A DNA stretch of 64,000 nt from Bordetella genomosp. 9 (GTDB taxonomy: Bacteria; Pseudomonadota; Gammaproteobacteria; Burkholderiales; Burkholderiaceae_B). The notes under the pieces were generated by a model. That model was not told the origin of the DNA. It worked only from the letters and a program-made list of their open reading frames with translations, and did not search any database. Below are positions 7,724-16,669 of this stretch, in pieces. Position 1 is the first letter of the stretch, and each line of letters opens with the position of its first letter. Made by a program: the position numbers and the translations under genes. The stretch covers positions 310,001-374,000 of the forward strand of contig NZ_NEVJ01000003.1 in the NCBI RefSeq assembly GCF_002261425.1, written 5' to 3'.

Positions 7724-8788
7724 ATGCGAGCGAGCTTGGCAGTTGCATGGCGCCGCGTTTCGAAGGGCCTGGCCGGCCTGGCGCTGGGCGTCACCGCCAC
7801 GGCGGCGGGCGCGCAGGCCACAGAACCTTTGAAGGTGCGCCTGGACTGGACGCCGTGGGGCGTGCAGGCGCCTTTCCACCTGGCGCAGCAGAAGGGCTGG
7901 TACAAGCAGGCGGGCCTGGACGTCACGCTGGAGGACGGCAACGGTTCCGTCACCACGGTGCAGATCGTCGGGTCCAGCGGCACTTTCGACGTGGGACATG
8001 CGGCGCTGGCGTCCATGATGATCGCGCGGGACAAGGGCCTGCCGGTCAAGGCCGTGGCGGTCTTCGCGCGGCAGAGCGATATCGGCCTGCTGGTGCCCGC
8101 CGATTCGGGCATTACCGGACCCGCCGGGCTGAAGGGCCGCAAGATCGCCTACACCGCGGGCTCGCTGGAAGCGCCCTTCGTCGATGCATTCCTGGCGGCG
8201 GGCAAGCTCAAGCGCGGCGACGTCGAGCTGGTCAATGTGGATGCCGCCAGCAAGGCCTCGACCTATGCGGTCGGCCGTGCCGACGCGGCGTTTTCGACGA
8301 TCCCGTTCTTCCTTCCCGTGGTGTCGCAGACGCGGCCTTCGGCGGCGGTGCGCTTCGCCGACTACGGCTTGAACATGCCCAGCTTCGGCTTGTTCGCCAG
8401 CGAGGAGAAACTGCAGGCGCGCGGCGCGGCGATCGGACGCTTCGCCAGCGTCACGGCGCGGGCCTGGGAATACATCTATGCCGGGCATGAGGACGAAGCC
8501 GTGGATGCCGTGATGGCGCAGCGGCCGCAGGCGCGGCTGGACCGCAAGGTGCTGCGCGGCCAGATCGATGCGCTCAAGCCCTATTTCGGCGATCTGTCGG
8601 CGGGCGCGCGCATCGGTCCGCCCGTGCCGGACGACTGGGTGCAGGCGGTCAAGACCTTGTCATCGGTCGGCTTGATAGGCGCGGCCGGCGCAGGCGCGGC
8701 CGGCCCAGGCGCGCAGGCGGATCCCGCCGGCTTCTACGTCACGGGCCTGGTGCATCCGGAGCGCTACGACGCCATGGTGGGAAAATGA
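7724..8788 (+). CDS. ABC transporter substrate-binding protein (NMT1/SsuA/TauA type)
   Basis: A 354-residue periplasmic receptor of the nitrate/sulfonate/taurine/pyrimidine-precursor class. A signal peptide (hydrophobic core ending at AAGAQA) precedes the NMT1/THI5 core, which opens KVRLDWTPWGVQAPFHLAQ, a pattern common in receptors for thiamine-pyrimidine or riboflavin-like and other small aromatic ligands. An AAGGGGA site lies just upstream of the ATG. Its stop overlaps the ATPase start (ATGA), and the permease follows with another overlap, so all three parts of this importer are coupled. The ligand is unknown. Position between a molybdenum hydroxylase and TRAP genes suggests it supplies substrate or a related compound. 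Confidence 0.88.
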   Translation: MRASLAVAWRRVSKGLAGLALGVTATAAGAQATEPLKVRLDWTPWGVQAPFHLAQQKGWYKQAGLDVTLEDGNGSVTTVQIVGSSGTFDVGHAALASMMIARDKGLPVKAVAVFARQSDIGLLVPADSGITGPAGLKGRKIAYTAGSLEAPFVDAFLAAGKLKRGDVELVNVDAASKASTYAVGRADAAFSTIPFFLPVVSQTRPSAAVRFADYGLNMPSFGLFASEEKLQARGAAIGRFASVTARAWEYIYAGHEDEAVDAVMAQRPQARLDRKVLRGQIDALKPYFGDLSAGARIGPPVPDDWVQAVKTLSSVGLIGAAGAGAAGPGAQADPAGFYVTGLVHPERYDAMVGK

Positions 8789-9570
8789 ACACCGCGGCGG
8801 TGTCGGCTCGCGACGTCGGCAAGCGCTATCCCGGCGAGCGCGGCGTGCGCGCGCTGGATGCGGTCTCGGTGGAATTGCCGCCGGGCCGCTTCGTCAGCAT
8901 CCTGGGCCCCAGCGGCTGCGGCAAGAGCACCTTCCTGCGCTGCGTCGCCGGCCTGGAAAGCATCAGCGAAGGCGAACTTCGCGTGGAAGGCTGGCCGGTG
9001 AAGGGGCCGCCCGACGGCATCGGCATGGTGTTCCAGCGCGATGCCTTGCTGGACTGGCGCACGATCCGCCGCAACGTGCTGCTGCCCATCGAATTCGCCC
9101 ACAAGCCGCTGGCCAGCTATGCCGCCAAGGCGCGGCAGCTGCTGGAGCTGACCGGGCTGCAGGACTTCGCCGACTGCTATCCGCACGAACTGTCGGGCGG
9201 CATGCGGCAACGCGCCGCCATCTGCCGCGCCCTGATCGACGACCCCAGGCTGCTGCTGATGGACGAGCCGTTCGGCGCGCTGGACGCGCTGACACGCGAC
9301 CAGATGAACGTGGAGCTGCAACGCATCTGGCTGGAAACCCGCAATACCGTGCTGTTCGTCACCCACGGCATCGCCGAGGCCGTGTTCCTGGGCGACACGG
9401 TCATCGTGTTTTCGCCGCGTCCCGGGCGCATCGTCGAAACGCTGGAGATCGACCTGCCGCGTCCGCGGCCGCTGTCGGTGCGCGAGTCGCCCGAGTTCGG
9501 CGCCTACGTGCGGCACATACGCGGCTTGTTCGAGGACATGGGCCTGATCGACGAGAGGAGCCACGCATGA
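8785..9570 (+). CDS. ABC transporter ATP-binding protein (SsuB/TauB type)
   Basis: A 261-residue ATPase that powers the importer whose receptor and permease flank it. It has the Walker A motif GPSGCGKST, the signature LSGGMRQR, Walker B LLLMDEPFGALD and the switch histidine in LFVTHGIAEA. The start overlaps the receptor stop by four bases and its own stop overlaps the permease start by four, giving fixed stoichiometric coupling. Family assignment is firm; substrate specificity lies in the receptor. Confidence 0.94.
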   Translation: MNTAAVSARDVGKRYPGERGVRALDAVSVELPPGRFVSILGPSGCGKSTFLRCVAGLESISEGELRVEGWPVKGPPDGIGMVFQRDALLDWRTIRRNVLLPIEFAHKPLASYAAKARQLLELTGLQDFADCYPHELSGGMRQRAAICRALIDDPRLLLMDEPFGALDALTRDQMNVELQRIWLETRNTVLFVTHGIAEAVFLGDTVIVFSPRPGRIVETLEIDLPRPRPLSVRESPEFGAYVRHIRGLFEDMGLIDERSHA

Positions 9571-10340
9571 AGGCGTCGTACCTCCGATGGGCGCATGGCG
9601 CGGCCGGCGCCGCTTCGCTGGTCCTGTTCCTGCTGATATGGGAAGCGGCCGTGCGGCTGCTGCACGTCAAGCCCATCATGCTGCCGCTGCCGTCCAGCAT
9701 AGGCGTGGAGCTGTACAACGACGCCGCGTGGTATGCCGGCCAGGCGGGCTACACCCTGATGACCACGCTGGCCGGCTTCGCGCTGTCGGTGCTGGCCGGC
9801 GTGGGCGTCGCGGTCCTGCTGGTGGGATCGCGCTGGTTCGAAAGCGTGCTGCAGCCCCTGATCGTCGCGCTGAACAGCGTGCCCAAGGTCGCCGTGGCGC
9901 CCTTGTTCGTGATCTGGCTGGGCACGGGCGCCGAGCCCAAGATCGCCATCGCCTTCCTGATCGCCATTTTCGCGATCATCGTCGATACCGTGCACGGCCT
10001 GCGTTCGGTGCCCAAGGACATCCTGGACCTGGGGCGGGTGTTGAAGGGTTCCAGGCGCGACTTTTTCTTCAAGGTCCGGCTGCCGTGCGCGCTGCCGTCC
10101 ATCCTGGCGGGCATGAAGGTGGCGATATCGCTGGCGCTGGTGGGCGCCATCGTCGGCGAATTCGTGTCGTCGCAGAGCGGCCTGGGCTACGTGATCATGA
10201 CCGCGCAAGGCACCTTCGATACGGTGCGGGTATTCGCCGCGCTGTTCGTGCTGGCCTTCATCGGCCTGGCGCTGTTCGGCGCGCTGGCATGGCTGGAACG
10301 CAAGGCGACGCCCTGGCGGCAGCGCCAGGACGAGCACTGA
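9567..10340 (+). CDS. ABC transporter permease (SsuC/TauC type)
   Basis: A 257-residue inner-membrane permease with about six hydrophobic segments. The cytoplasmic coupling loop matches the BPD_transp_1 family: the segment DILDLGRVLKGSRRDFFFKV followed by PCALPSILAGMKVA. It completes the importer with the two overlapping upstream genes. A 52-base gap separates it from the TRAP small subunit gene. Confidence 0.93.
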   Translation: MKASYLRWAHGAAGAASLVLFLLIWEAAVRLLHVKPIMLPLPSSIGVELYNDAAWYAGQAGYTLMTTLAGFALSVLAGVGVAVLLVGSRWFESVLQPLIVALNSVPKVAVAPLFVIWLGTGAEPKIAIAFLIAIFAIIVDTVHGLRSVPKDILDLGRVLKGSRRDFFFKVRLPCALPSILAGMKVAISLALVGAIVGEFVSSQSGLGYVIMTAQGTFDTVRVFAALFVLAFIGLALFGALAWLERKATPWRQRQDEH

Positions 10341-10392
10341 CGACGCAGGCCGCCCGGGCGCGGGAAAAAACATCAATGAAAAGGGGAAAACG

Positions 10393-11046
10393 ATGCAGTC
10401 CTTGATGGCCCTGTCGCGTCTGATCGACGCGATCAACCTGCGCGTGGGCCGCGCGGTCACCTGGGTGACTCTGCTGGTGGTGCTGGTCAGCGCCGGCAAC
10501 GCGGTGGTGCGCAAGGTGCTGCACACCAGCTCGAACGCCTGGCTGGAGCTGCAGTGGTACATGTTCGGGGCGATGTTCCTGCTGGCCTCGGGCTATACGC
10601 TGCTGAAGAACGAGCACGTGCGCGTGGACATCCTGTCCTCGCGCCTGCCGCGGCGCAAGCAGATCTGGATCGAGATCTTCGGCGTGGTGTTCTTCCTGCT
10701 GCCGGCGTGCGTACTGATCCTGGTGCTGTCCTGGCCGGTGTTCGTCGATTCCTTCGTCACGAATGAACAGTCTTCGAACTCCGGCGGGCTGGTGCGCTGG
10801 CCGGTCAAGCTGCTGATCCCGGCGGGTTTCGCGCTGCTGGTGCTGGCGGGGGTGTCGCACCTGATCAAGTGCGTGGGCTTCCTGCGGGGCCGCTGCGAGG
10901 ATCCGGGCAAACGCGACGGCGCCCGTTCGGCCGAAGAGGAACTGGCCGAGGAGATCGCCCGCGAGGCGCAGGCCCGCGAAGCCGCCGCGCTGGCGCAGGC
11001 CGCGGCGCCGGCCGGCCCGGCCGATTCCCGCGACGGAGGGCGCTGA
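10393..11046 (+). CDS. TRAP transporter small permease subunit (DctQ family)
   Basis: A 217-residue protein with four predicted membrane helices, the hallmark of DctQ. The conserved element NAWLELQWYMFGAMFLLASGY, with its E-x-Q-W pattern, marks the TakQ-like branch. The last 45 residues are a charged, Ala/Glu-rich cytoplasmic tail that most relatives lack. The ATG has an AAAAGGGGA site upstream. Only one base separates it from the large subunit, and its receptor is probably the first gene of the run at 1951-3054. Confidence 0.9.
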   Translation: MQSLMALSRLIDAINLRVGRAVTWVTLLVVLVSAGNAVVRKVLHTSSNAWLELQWYMFGAMFLLASGYTLLKNEHVRVDILSSRLPRRKQIWIEIFGVVFFLLPACVLILVLSWPVFVDSFVTNEQSSNSGGLVRWPVKLLIPAGFALLVLAGVSHLIKCVGFLRGRCEDPGKRDGARSAEEELAEEIAREAQAREAAALAQAAAPAGPADSRDGGR

Positions 11047-11047
11047 G

Positions 11048-12715
11048 ATGGATTTCCTCATCGCCAACCTCGCGCCCATCATGTTCGCCACCCTGGTGGT
11101 GTTCCTGCTGCTGGGCTTTCCCGTCGCCTTCGCGCTGGCGGCCAACGGCATCCTGTACGGCCTGATCGGCATCGAGCTGGGGCTGCTCACGCCCGCGCTG
11201 TTCCAGGCCCTGCCGCAGCGCATCTTCGGCATCATCTCCAACGACACGCTGCTGGCGGTGCCGTTCTTCACCCTGATGGGCCTGGTGCTGGAGCGATCCG
11301 GCATGGCCGAAGACCTGCTGGAGACCATCGGCCAGCTGTTCGGCACCGTGCGCGGCGGCCTGGCCTTTGCCGTGGTGTTCGTCGGCGCCATGCTGGCGGC
11401 GACCACCGGCGTGGTGTCCGCATCGGTGATCTCGATGGGCCTGATCTCGCTGCCCATCATGCTGCGTTACGGCTACGACCGGCGCCTGGCCAGCGGCGTG
11501 ATCGCCGCATCGGGCACACTATCGCAGATCATTCCGCCGTCGCTGGTGCTGATCATCCTGGCCGACCAGCTGGGCCGCTCCATCGGCGACATGTACCGCG
11601 CGGCGATGGTGCCGGGCTTCGTGCTGGCGGGGCTGTACATCGTCTACGTGGCCATCATGTGCGTGATCAAGCCCGCGTCGGCGCCGGCCCTGCCGGAAGA
11701 GGCCCGGCGTTTCCGCGAAGACAACGGCACGCGCGGCGGCCGCTCGCTGCTGGTGCTGATGGCGATCTCGGTGACGGTGGCCTGGGCGCTGGGCCAGTGG
11801 ATGGAGAACGACACGGCGCCCGCCGACGAGCGCATCGTGCTCAGCCTGCTGTTGTGGGGGTTGACCGCCTTCGTCATCGCCATCGTCAACAAGGTGCTCA
11901 GGCTGGGCCTGCTGTCGGCGCTGGCCGAACGCGTCACCTTCGTGATGATCCCGCCGCTGTTCCTGATCTTCCTGGTGCTGGGCACCATCTTCATCGGCGT
12001 GGCCACGCCCACCGAGGGCGGCGCCATGGGCGCGGTCGGCGCCATCGCCATGGCGCTGGCGCGCAAGCGCCTGACCCTGGACCTGATGAAGCAGGCCATG
12101 GACACGACTACCAAGCTGTCCTGCTTCGTGGTGTTCATCCTGGTGGGATCGACGGTGTTCGGGCTGACCTTCCGAGGCGTGAACGGCGACCTGTGGGTGG
12201 AGCACCTGCTGACCGGCCTGCCGGGCGGGCAGTGGGGCTTCCTGATCGTGGTCAGCGTGCTGACCTTCGTGCTGGCGTTCTTCCTGGACTTCTTCGAACT
12301 GGCCTTCATCATCGTGCCGCTGCTGGGACCGGTGGCCGAGAAGATGGGCATCGACCTGATCTGGTTCGGCGTGATCCTGGCGGTGAACATGCAGACGTCC
12401 TTCATGCATCCGCCGTTCGGTTTCGCGCTGTTCTACCTGCGCTCGGTCGCGCCCAAGGATCCGTACCGCGACAAGGTCACGGGCCGCACGATCGCACCGG
12501 TGACCACCGGGCAGATCTACTGGGGCTCGGTGCCGTTCATCGTGATCCAGCTGCTGATGGTGGCGACGGTGATGCTGGTGCCCGCGATGGTCATGCATTA
12601 CAAGGGCGACGTGTCGCAGGTCGATCCGGCGTCGGTGAAGATAGACGTGCAGGGCGGCTACGGCGGCAGCGTCTACGGCAACGATTCCGGCGACGCCGGC
12701 GCGGTCTTCAAATAG
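11048..12715 (+). CDS. TRAP transporter large permease subunit (DctM family)
   Basis: A 555-residue membrane protein that forms the ion-coupled transport path with DctQ. It has many hydrophobic segments; the family motif region GVVSASVISMGLISLPIMLR and a later TEGGAMGAVGA segment are clear. It is longer than the roughly 430 residues of classical DctM, because of an extended central loop (near residues 220-300) and a C-terminal tail. This length is normal for the TakM-like branch. It is the last gene of the plus-strand run and is followed by a strong terminator. Confidence 0.92.
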   Translation: MDFLIANLAPIMFATLVVFLLLGFPVAFALAANGILYGLIGIELGLLTPALFQALPQRIFGIISNDTLLAVPFFTLMGLVLERSGMAEDLLETIGQLFGTVRGGLAFAVVFVGAMLAATTGVVSASVISMGLISLPIMLRYGYDRRLASGVIAASGTLSQIIPPSLVLIILADQLGRSIGDMYRAAMVPGFVLAGLYIVYVAIMCVIKPASAPALPEEARRFREDNGTRGGRSLLVLMAISVTVAWALGQWMENDTAPADERIVLSLLLWGLTAFVIAIVNKVLRLGLLSALAERVTFVMIPPLFLIFLVLGTIFIGVATPTEGGAMGAVGAIAMALARKRLTLDLMKQAMDTTTKLSCFVVFILVGSTVFGLTFRGVNGDLWVEHLLTGLPGGQWGFLIVVSVLTFVLAFFLDFFELAFIIVPLLGPVAEKMGIDLIWFGVILAVNMQTSFMHPPFGFALFYLRSVAPKDPYRDKVTGRTIAPVTTGQIYWGSVPFIVIQLLMVATVMLVPAMVMHYKGDVSQVDPASVKIDVQGGYGGSVYGNDSGDAGAVFK

Positions 12716-12739
12716 CCAGTCGGAAAAAGCGTTGAAAGA

Positions 12740-12777
12740 GCGAGGCCGACTCAGGGAAAACCCTGGGTCGGCCTCGC
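12740..12777 (+). terminator. strong rho-independent terminator
   Basis: A 17-base-pair stem (12740-12756 paired with 12761-12777, one G-U wobble) with an AAAA loop is followed by TTCTTTATT. It lies 24 bases after the dctM-like stop codon and should end the transcript that begins near 1867. It also insulates the molybdopterin oxidoreductase genes downstream. Confidence 0.93.
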
Positions 12778-12913
12778 TTCTTTATTACTTTATCGGATTT
12801 GCTTATAACCGGAATACGAAATCACAACTTTCGTTTCGTGCAGCCCCTCCGTATCATCGGTCCCCGAAAGGCGGCCCGCCCCGGTCGCCGTCGGAATGGG
12901 AAGGAACCGCCGC
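12778..12913 (+). promoter_or_regulatory. AT-rich leader/promoter region of the molybdopterin oxidoreductase operon
   Basis: This gap between the terminator and the next gene includes a markedly AT-rich stretch (about 12778-12835), unusual for this window, so it probably holds the promoter. I cannot pick out a convincing -35/-10 pair. TTATAACCGG and the following dyad-like bases could be an activator site, which is only suggestive. GGGAAGGA at 12898-12905 is the ribosome-binding site for the ATG at 12914. Confidence 0.4.
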
Positions 12914-15838
12914 ATGGAACACGGACATCGCACTCAGCGCGAGAACCTGGAGGTCAAGAACACGACCTGTTATATGTGCGCCTGCCGCTGCGGCATCCGC
13001 GTGCATCTGCGCGATGGCGAGGTGCGCTATATCGATGGCAACCCCGACCATCCGCTGAACCAGGGAGTCATCTGCGCCAAGGGTTCGTCCGGCATCATGA
13101 AGCAGTATTCGCCGGCGCGCCTGACCCAGCCGCTGCGGCGCAAGCCCGACGCGGAGCGCGGCACCGCGCAGTTCGAGCCCATCTCCTGGGAAGAGGCGCT
13201 GTCCCTGCTGGAAACGCGGCTGGCCCATCTGCGCGCCACCGACCCGCGCCGCTTCGCGCTGTTCACCGGGCGCGACCAGATGCAGGCGCTGACCGGCCTG
13301 TTCGCCAAGCAGTTCGGCACGCCCAACTACGCGGCGCACGGCGGCTTCTGTTCGGTCAATATGGCGGCCGGCATGATCTATACGATGGGCGGATCGTTCT
13401 GGGAATTCGGCGGCCCGGACCTGGACAATGCCCGTCTTTTCCTGATGATAGGCACGGCGGAAGACCACCATTCCAATCCGCTGAAGATCGCCATTTCCAA
13501 GTTCAAGCGCGCGGGCGGGCGTTTCATCGCCATCAACCCGGTGCGCACCGGCTACGCCGCCGTGGCCGACGAATGGATACCCATCCGTCCCGGCACCGAC
13601 GGCGCGCTGTTCATGGCCCTGATCCACGAGCTGATCGAAAGAAACGCCTACGACCATGAATTCGTCTCGCGCTATACCAATGCCGGCGAGCTGATCGACC
13701 TGCGCGAGGACAGCGACACCCATGGGCTGTTCGTGCGGGATCCGTCCAGCCCGGAAATCAATGCGCTGTTCCCGCAGAACCGCATGTGGTGGGACAAGCA
13801 TACCGATCGCGCCGTGGTGAACCACGCGCCGGGCGCCGAACCGGTGCTGGACGGCCAATACACGCTGGACGACGGCACGCCGGTGACGCCGTCCTTCACC
13901 CGCCTGCGCGAGCGCGTGGCATCCTGTACGCCCGAATGGGCGGCGGGCATCACCGGTATCGACGCCGGGACGATACGCCGGCTGGCCGACGAATTGATCC
14001 AGGTGGCGCGCGACCAGAAGATCGAGTTGCCCATCCGCTGGACCGACGCCTGGGGCGTCGAGCATGAATCCGTGCGCGGCGCGCCGATCGCGTTTCACGC
14101 CATGCGGGGGCTGGCCGCGCATTCGAACGGTTTCCAGAGCATCCGCGCGCTGTCCATCCTGATGTCGCTGCTGGGCACCATCGACACCCCGGGCGGCTTC
14201 CGCCACAAGGCCCCGTATCCCCGCGCCGTGCCGCCTTCGGCCAAGCCGCCCAACAAGGCCAGCGACGTGCAGCCCAATACGCCGCTGCCCAACGGCCCGC
14301 TGGGCTGGCCGGCGGCGCCGGAAGACCTGTTCATCGACGAACAGGGCGGCCCCGTGCGCATCGATAAGGCGTTTTCCTGGGAGTATCCGCTGGCCGTGCA
14401 CGGCATCATGCACAGCGTCATCACCAATGCCTGGCGCGGCGATCCCTATCCCATCGACACGCTGCTGATTTTCATGGCCAATATGGCGTGGAATTCGTCG
14501 ATGAACACCGTGGAAACGCGCCGCATGCTCACCGACCGGCGCGAGGACGGCGAATACAAGATCCCCTTCCTGGTCGTGTGCGACGCTTTCCAGTCGGAGA
14601 TGACGGCCTTCGCCGACCTGATCCTGCCGGATACCACCTATCTGGAACGGCACGACGCCATGTCGATGCTGGACCGGCCCATTTCGGAATTCGACGGGCC
14701 GGTGGATTCGGTGCGCATCCCGGTGGTGCCGCCGACCGGCGACTGCCGGCCTTTCCAGGACGTGCTGGTCGAGCTGGCCGGCCGCCTGAAGTTTCCCGCC
14801 TTCACCCGGCCGGACGGCGGGCGCAAATTCAGCGACTACAAGGACTTCGTCGTCAACTTCCAGACCGCTCCCGACTCGGGCGTGGGCTTCCTGATGGGCT
14901 GGCGCGGCAAGGACGGCGACAAGGCGCTGGTGGGCGAGCCGAATCCGCGCCAATGGGAGCAGTACGCCGAGAACAATTGCCACTACCACTACGTGCTGCC
15001 CGAAGGCATGCAGTACATGCGCAACTGCAACGGTCCCTACCTGAAGTGGTCGGTCGAGAACGGCATGCGCAAGTTCGGCACGCCCATCGTGATCCAGCTG
15101 TATTCGGACGTGATGCAGAAATTCCGCCTGGCGGCGCAGGGCAAGACCAGCGGTCGCCAGCCGCCCGACCACCTGCGCGCGCGCATCGAACGCTACTTCG
15201 ACCCCGTGCCGTTCTGGTACGAACCGATCGAGCGCGAAGTCACCGATACCGAGGCCTTTCCGCTGGCCGCGGTGACCCAGCGTCCCATGGCCATGTATCA
15301 CTCCTGGGACTCGCAGAACGCCTGGCTGCGGCAGATCCACGGCGAGAACTATCTGATGGTGAACCCGCGCACCGCGGGCGCCCAGGGCATCGAGGACGGC
15401 GGCTGGATCTACGTCGAGTCGCCCTGGGGCAAGGTGCGCTGCATGGCGCGCTACAGCGAGGCCGTCGAGCCCGGCACCGTGTGGACCTGGAATGCCATCG
15501 GCAAGGCCGCCGGCGCATGGAACCTGGGGCCGGACGCCAACGAGTCGCGCCGCGGTTTCCTGCTGAACCACCTGATCACCGACGAACTGCCGGCGGGCAG
15601 GGATGGCGTGCCGGGCAGGATATCCAACTCCGACCCCATCACCGGGCAGGCAGGCTGGTATGACCTGCGGGTGCGCATCTATCCCGCCGAGGCGGATGCC
15701 GACTTCACGCTGCCGCAGTTCGCACCGATGCAGCCCTTGCCGGGTTCGCTCAATGTGGTCACGCGGGTGGTGCAGACCTATTTCGCCGGCAAGGGCGAGT
15801 TCCTGGCCCGCCTGCGCCGCGCCGGCTCGAACAAGTAA
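12914..15838 (+). CDS. molybdopterin oxidoreductase catalytic subunit (SoeA-like, DMSO reductase family)
   Basis: A 974-residue catalytic subunit carrying the bis-molybdopterin cofactor and an N-terminal [4Fe-4S] cluster bound by C19, C22, C26 and C54 (C-x2-C-x3-C-x27-C). There is no twin-arginine leader, so the active site should face the cytoplasm. The segment GGFCSVNMAAG has a cysteine in the place where a thiolate ligates molybdenum in related enzymes. With the four-cluster ferredoxin and DmsC-type anchor genes that follow, the set matches SoeABC, the cytoplasm-facing sulfite dehydrogenase of phototrophs and many proteobacteria. A polysulfide, thiosulfate or other oxyanion enzyme cannot be excluded. 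ATG 12914 was preferred to the ATG at 12896 because of its Shine-Dalgarno spacing. Confidence 0.85.
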   Translation: MEHGHRTQRENLEVKNTTCYMCACRCGIRVHLRDGEVRYIDGNPDHPLNQGVICAKGSSGIMKQYSPARLTQPLRRKPDAERGTAQFEPISWEEALSLLETRLAHLRATDPRRFALFTGRDQMQALTGLFAKQFGTPNYAAHGGFCSVNMAAGMIYTMGGSFWEFGGPDLDNARLFLMIGTAEDHHSNPLKIAISKFKRAGGRFIAINPVRTGYAAVADEWIPIRPGTDGALFMALIHELIERNAYDHEFVSRYTNAGELIDLREDSDTHGLFVRDPSSPEINALFPQNRMWWDKHTDRAVVNHAPGAEPVLDGQYTLDDGTPVTPSFTRLRERVASCTPEWAAGITGIDAGTIRRLADELIQVARDQKIELPIRWTDAWGVEHESVRGAPIAFHAMRGLAAHSNGFQSIRALSILMSLLGTIDTPGGFRHKAPYPRAVPPSAKPPNKASDVQPNTPLPNGPLGWPAAPEDLFIDEQGGPVRIDKAFSWEYPLAVHGIMHSVITNAWRGDPYPIDTLLIFMANMAWNSSMNTVETRRMLTDRREDGEYKIPFLVVCDAFQSEMTAFADLILPDTTYLERHDAMSMLDRPISEFDGPVDSVRIPVVPPTGDCRPFQDVLVELAGRLKFPAFTRPDGGRKFSDYKDFVVNFQTAPDSGVGFLMGWRGKDGDKALVGEPNPRQWEQYAENNCHYHYVLPEGMQYMRNCNGPYLKWSVENGMRKFGTPIVIQLYSDVMQKFRLAAQGKTSGRQPPDHLRARIERYFDPVPFWYEPIEREVTDTEAFPLAAVTQRPMAMYHSWDSQNAWLRQIHGENYLMVNPRTAGAQGIEDGGWIYVESPWGKVRCMARYSEAVEPGTVWTWNAIGKAAGAWNLGPDANESRRGFLLNHLITDELPAGRDGVPGRISNSDPITGQAGWYDLRVRIYPAEADADFTLPQFAPMQPLPGSLNVVTRVVQTYFAGKGEFLARLRRAGSNK

Positions 15839-15851
15839 GCAAGGACACGAC

Positions 15852-16598
15852 ATGACCCAGATGGCTTTGGTGATAGACCTGAATGTATGCGTGGGGTGCC
15901 ATGCCTGCGTGACCAGCTGCAAGGAGTGGAATACCTCCGGCGAAGCGGGCAGCCTGGCCGACGAGCGCGCCTACGATGCCGATCCCAGCGGCAATTTCTT
16001 CAACCGCGTGCAGACCTACGAGGCGGGGGAATTCCCGCTGACGGATACGATCCATTTCCCCAAGTCCTGCCTGCATTGCGAAGACCCGCCCTGTGTGCCG
16101 GTGTGCCCGACGGGCGCGAGCTACAAGCGGGAAGCCGACGGCCTCGTGCTGGTCGACTACGACAAGTGCATCGGCTGCAATTACTGCGCATGGGCCTGTC
16201 CCTACGGCGCCCGCGAACTGGATCCGCAGCGCAAGGAAATGACCAAGTGCACGCTGTGCTCGGATCGGATCGGCAATACCGCGTTGCCGGAGCGGGACCG
16301 CAAGCCGGCCTGCGTGCTGGCCTGTCCGACCTCGGCGCGCCTGTTCGGCGACATCCATGATCCGGACTCGGAAGTGTCGCAGGCGATACGCGACCGCGGC
16401 GGCTACCAGTTGATGCCGGAGTGGGGCACCCAGCCGGCCAATCACTATCTGCCGCGCCGCAAGACGGAGTCGGCCACGAGCGCTGGGCAGGGCTGCGGGT
16501 CGGGCGCCTGCTCATGCGCGACGAAGCCGGCCACGGACATCCAGGGGCAACTGGAAAGCGGCCAGCTGGACCTGGCCGCCGTCGCGGCCTCCCACTGA
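15852..16598 (+). CDS. 4Fe-4S ferredoxin subunit of the molybdopterin oxidoreductase (DmsB/SoeB-like)
   Basis: A 248-residue electron-transfer subunit with four [4Fe-4S] clusters. The four cysteine groups are CVGCHACVTSC, CLHCEDPPCVPVC, CIGCNYCAWAC, and CTLC paired with the later CVLACPTSA. It should pass electrons between the catalytic subunit and the quinone pool through the anchor. The C-terminus has an extra cysteine-rich tail (GCGSGACSCATK, about residues 217-228) that is not part of the standard clusters. The start at 15852 is preceded by AAGGACA, 13 bases after the catalytic-subunit stop. Confidence 0.9.
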   Translation: MTQMALVIDLNVCVGCHACVTSCKEWNTSGEAGSLADERAYDADPSGNFFNRVQTYEAGEFPLTDTIHFPKSCLHCEDPPCVPVCPTGASYKREADGLVLVDYDKCIGCNYCAWACPYGARELDPQRKEMTKCTLCSDRIGNTALPERDRKPACVLACPTSARLFGDIHDPDSEVSQAIRDRGGYQLMPEWGTQPANHYLPRRKTESATSAGQGCGSGACSCATKPATDIQGQLESGQLDLAAVAASH

Positions 16599-16669
16599 CG
16601 TCGCCACCGACATCGCCATAGCCATCGGTTTGCCGGCATCGCGGCAAGCGCAAGAACCAAGGAGTATCC

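Noticed and set aside
12854..15922. A 1000-residue open frame on the minus strand, opposite the molybdopterin oxidoreductase
   Set aside because: It has the same antisense composition and no motifs, and the plus-strand gene has four cluster cysteines and its operon context.
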